A stretch of 64,000 bases of DNA from JADKIH01 sp031417555. Lineage in GTDB: Bacteria > Bacteroidota > Bacteroidia > AKYH767-A > 2013-40CM-41-45. The DNA lies in contig JANOVV010000085.1 of the NCBI GenBank assembly GCA_031417555.1, positions 25,794-89,793 of the forward strand. The letters run 5' to 3'. The position numbers and the translations under genes were made by a program. Below the pieces are notes generated by a model. It saw nothing but the letters and a program-made list of their open reading frames with translations, was not told the origin of the DNA and did not search any database. Position 1 is the first letter of the stretch. Each line of letters begins with the position of its first letter. Positions 63,743-64,000 of this stretch are shown here, one piece after another.

Positions 63743-64000
63743 TTAAGAAAGTTGATATTCGGAAAGGTCCATTATATATTTATAAAAAGATTGAAGACGT
63801 GTTTTAACAATATTATAATTTGTTGTATTGAGTGGATCACTAATATAAGCATCCCATGCTACTGTCCAATAAGAGTTGGACGCTTGTCCCGAAAGTAAAA
63901 TCGACAAAAGATAAGCCTTCAATCCGGATGTTGGATCTAAGGCATAACTAATTGCTAAAACTTCATCGATTAATGCAATCGGGTCTGATGGATTCGTTAA
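63743..64000 (-). CDS. DUF1800 protein, C-terminal fragment (runs off window edge)
   Basis: The last 86 codons of a gene on the minus strand, ending TAA at 63743: LIDEVLAISYALDPTSGLK, YLLSILLSGQASNSYWTVAW and the C terminus YKYIMDLSEYQLS. This is the end of DUF1800 proteins, which almost always precede a DUF1501 gene, as here with an 8-bp gap. The function of the pair is unknown; both are exported in Bacteroidota and Planctomycetota. Confidence 0.78.
   Translation of the reverse strand, partial: LTNPSDPIALIDEVLAISYALDPTSGLKAYLLSILLSGQASNSYWTVAWDAYISDPLNTTNYNIVKTRLQSFYKYIMDLSEYQLS

Overview
The window is a chromosomal segment of an AT-rich member of the Bacteroidota. Signs of this phylum are: a C-terminal type IX secretion (T9SS) sorting tail on a DUF1501 protein; the cluster nusB - DUF1573 - yajC - ybbR - coaE; zinc-free ribosomal protein L31; the fused GlmU-like enzyme of Bacteroidota; futalosine-pathway menaquinone synthesis; and several promoters of the TTTG-N18..22-TAnnTTTG type. 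I see no phage, insertion sequence, CRISPR array, tRNA or rRNA. The one structural RNA is the small SRP RNA. The content is mostly ordinary core and conserved genes.

Layout. 1-0.55 kb: start of mqnE. 0.8-1.5 kb: an OmpR-type response regulator. 1.5-11.5 kb (minus strand): sugar-related genes (GT-C-like membrane protein, two GT2, one GT4, a nucleotide-sugar epimerase), with a TonB-domain protein, a YkgJ cysteine-cluster protein, a DUF5686 outer-membrane protein and a DUF4199 protein. 11.6-13.3 kb: SRP RNA, a transaldolase interrupted by an in-frame stop, and a Sua5/YciO protein. 13.4-21.9 kb (minus): outer-membrane barrel, a frameshifted small protein, NAD(P)HX repair enzyme, MBL-fold nuclease-like protein, coaE, ybbR, yajC, DUF1573, nusB, leucine dehydrogenase. 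22-31 kb: ABC exporter, dnaB, accA, guaD, ispE and an AAA ATPase/VWA pair. 31.2-44.4 kb (mostly plus): AddA/RecB-like helicase-nuclease, two unknowns, then a GH92 alpha-mannosidase - TMTC-like TPR membrane protein - OafA-type acyltransferase run, pruA and a DivIC/FtsB protein. 44.5-49.4 kb (minus): B12-type mutase catalytic subunit, conserved unknown, GlmU-like enzyme, a deleted GT61 remnant, rpmE2. 49.7-58.8 kb: DUF349 protein, lipoprotein, WbqC protein, the corA-rlmL-like-pfkA overlapping operon, a methyltransferase and a ZIP transporter. 58.9-64 kb: peroxiredoxin, membrane protein, mazG, small membrane protein, and a DUF1800/DUF1501 pair.

The most distinctive signal is not a gene. Many intergenic gaps carry arrays built on a strict 7-bp period in three flavours: CTTGATA, CTTGAYT, and NNWTAAC (reverse complement GTTAWNN). 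They often touch the flanking stop or start codon. The array at the left edge of a gap nearly always reads as the reverse complement of right-edge arrays, whichever way the flanking genes run. Three genes look broken (transaldolase nonsense codon, one-base frameshift in a small exported protein, internally deleted GT61), and at least seven genes seem forced to use TTG starts.

The DPM1-like GT2 enzymes, the TMTC-like protein and the GH92 alpha-mannosidase could together make and trim O-linked mannose; this is inference from family membership and position only.
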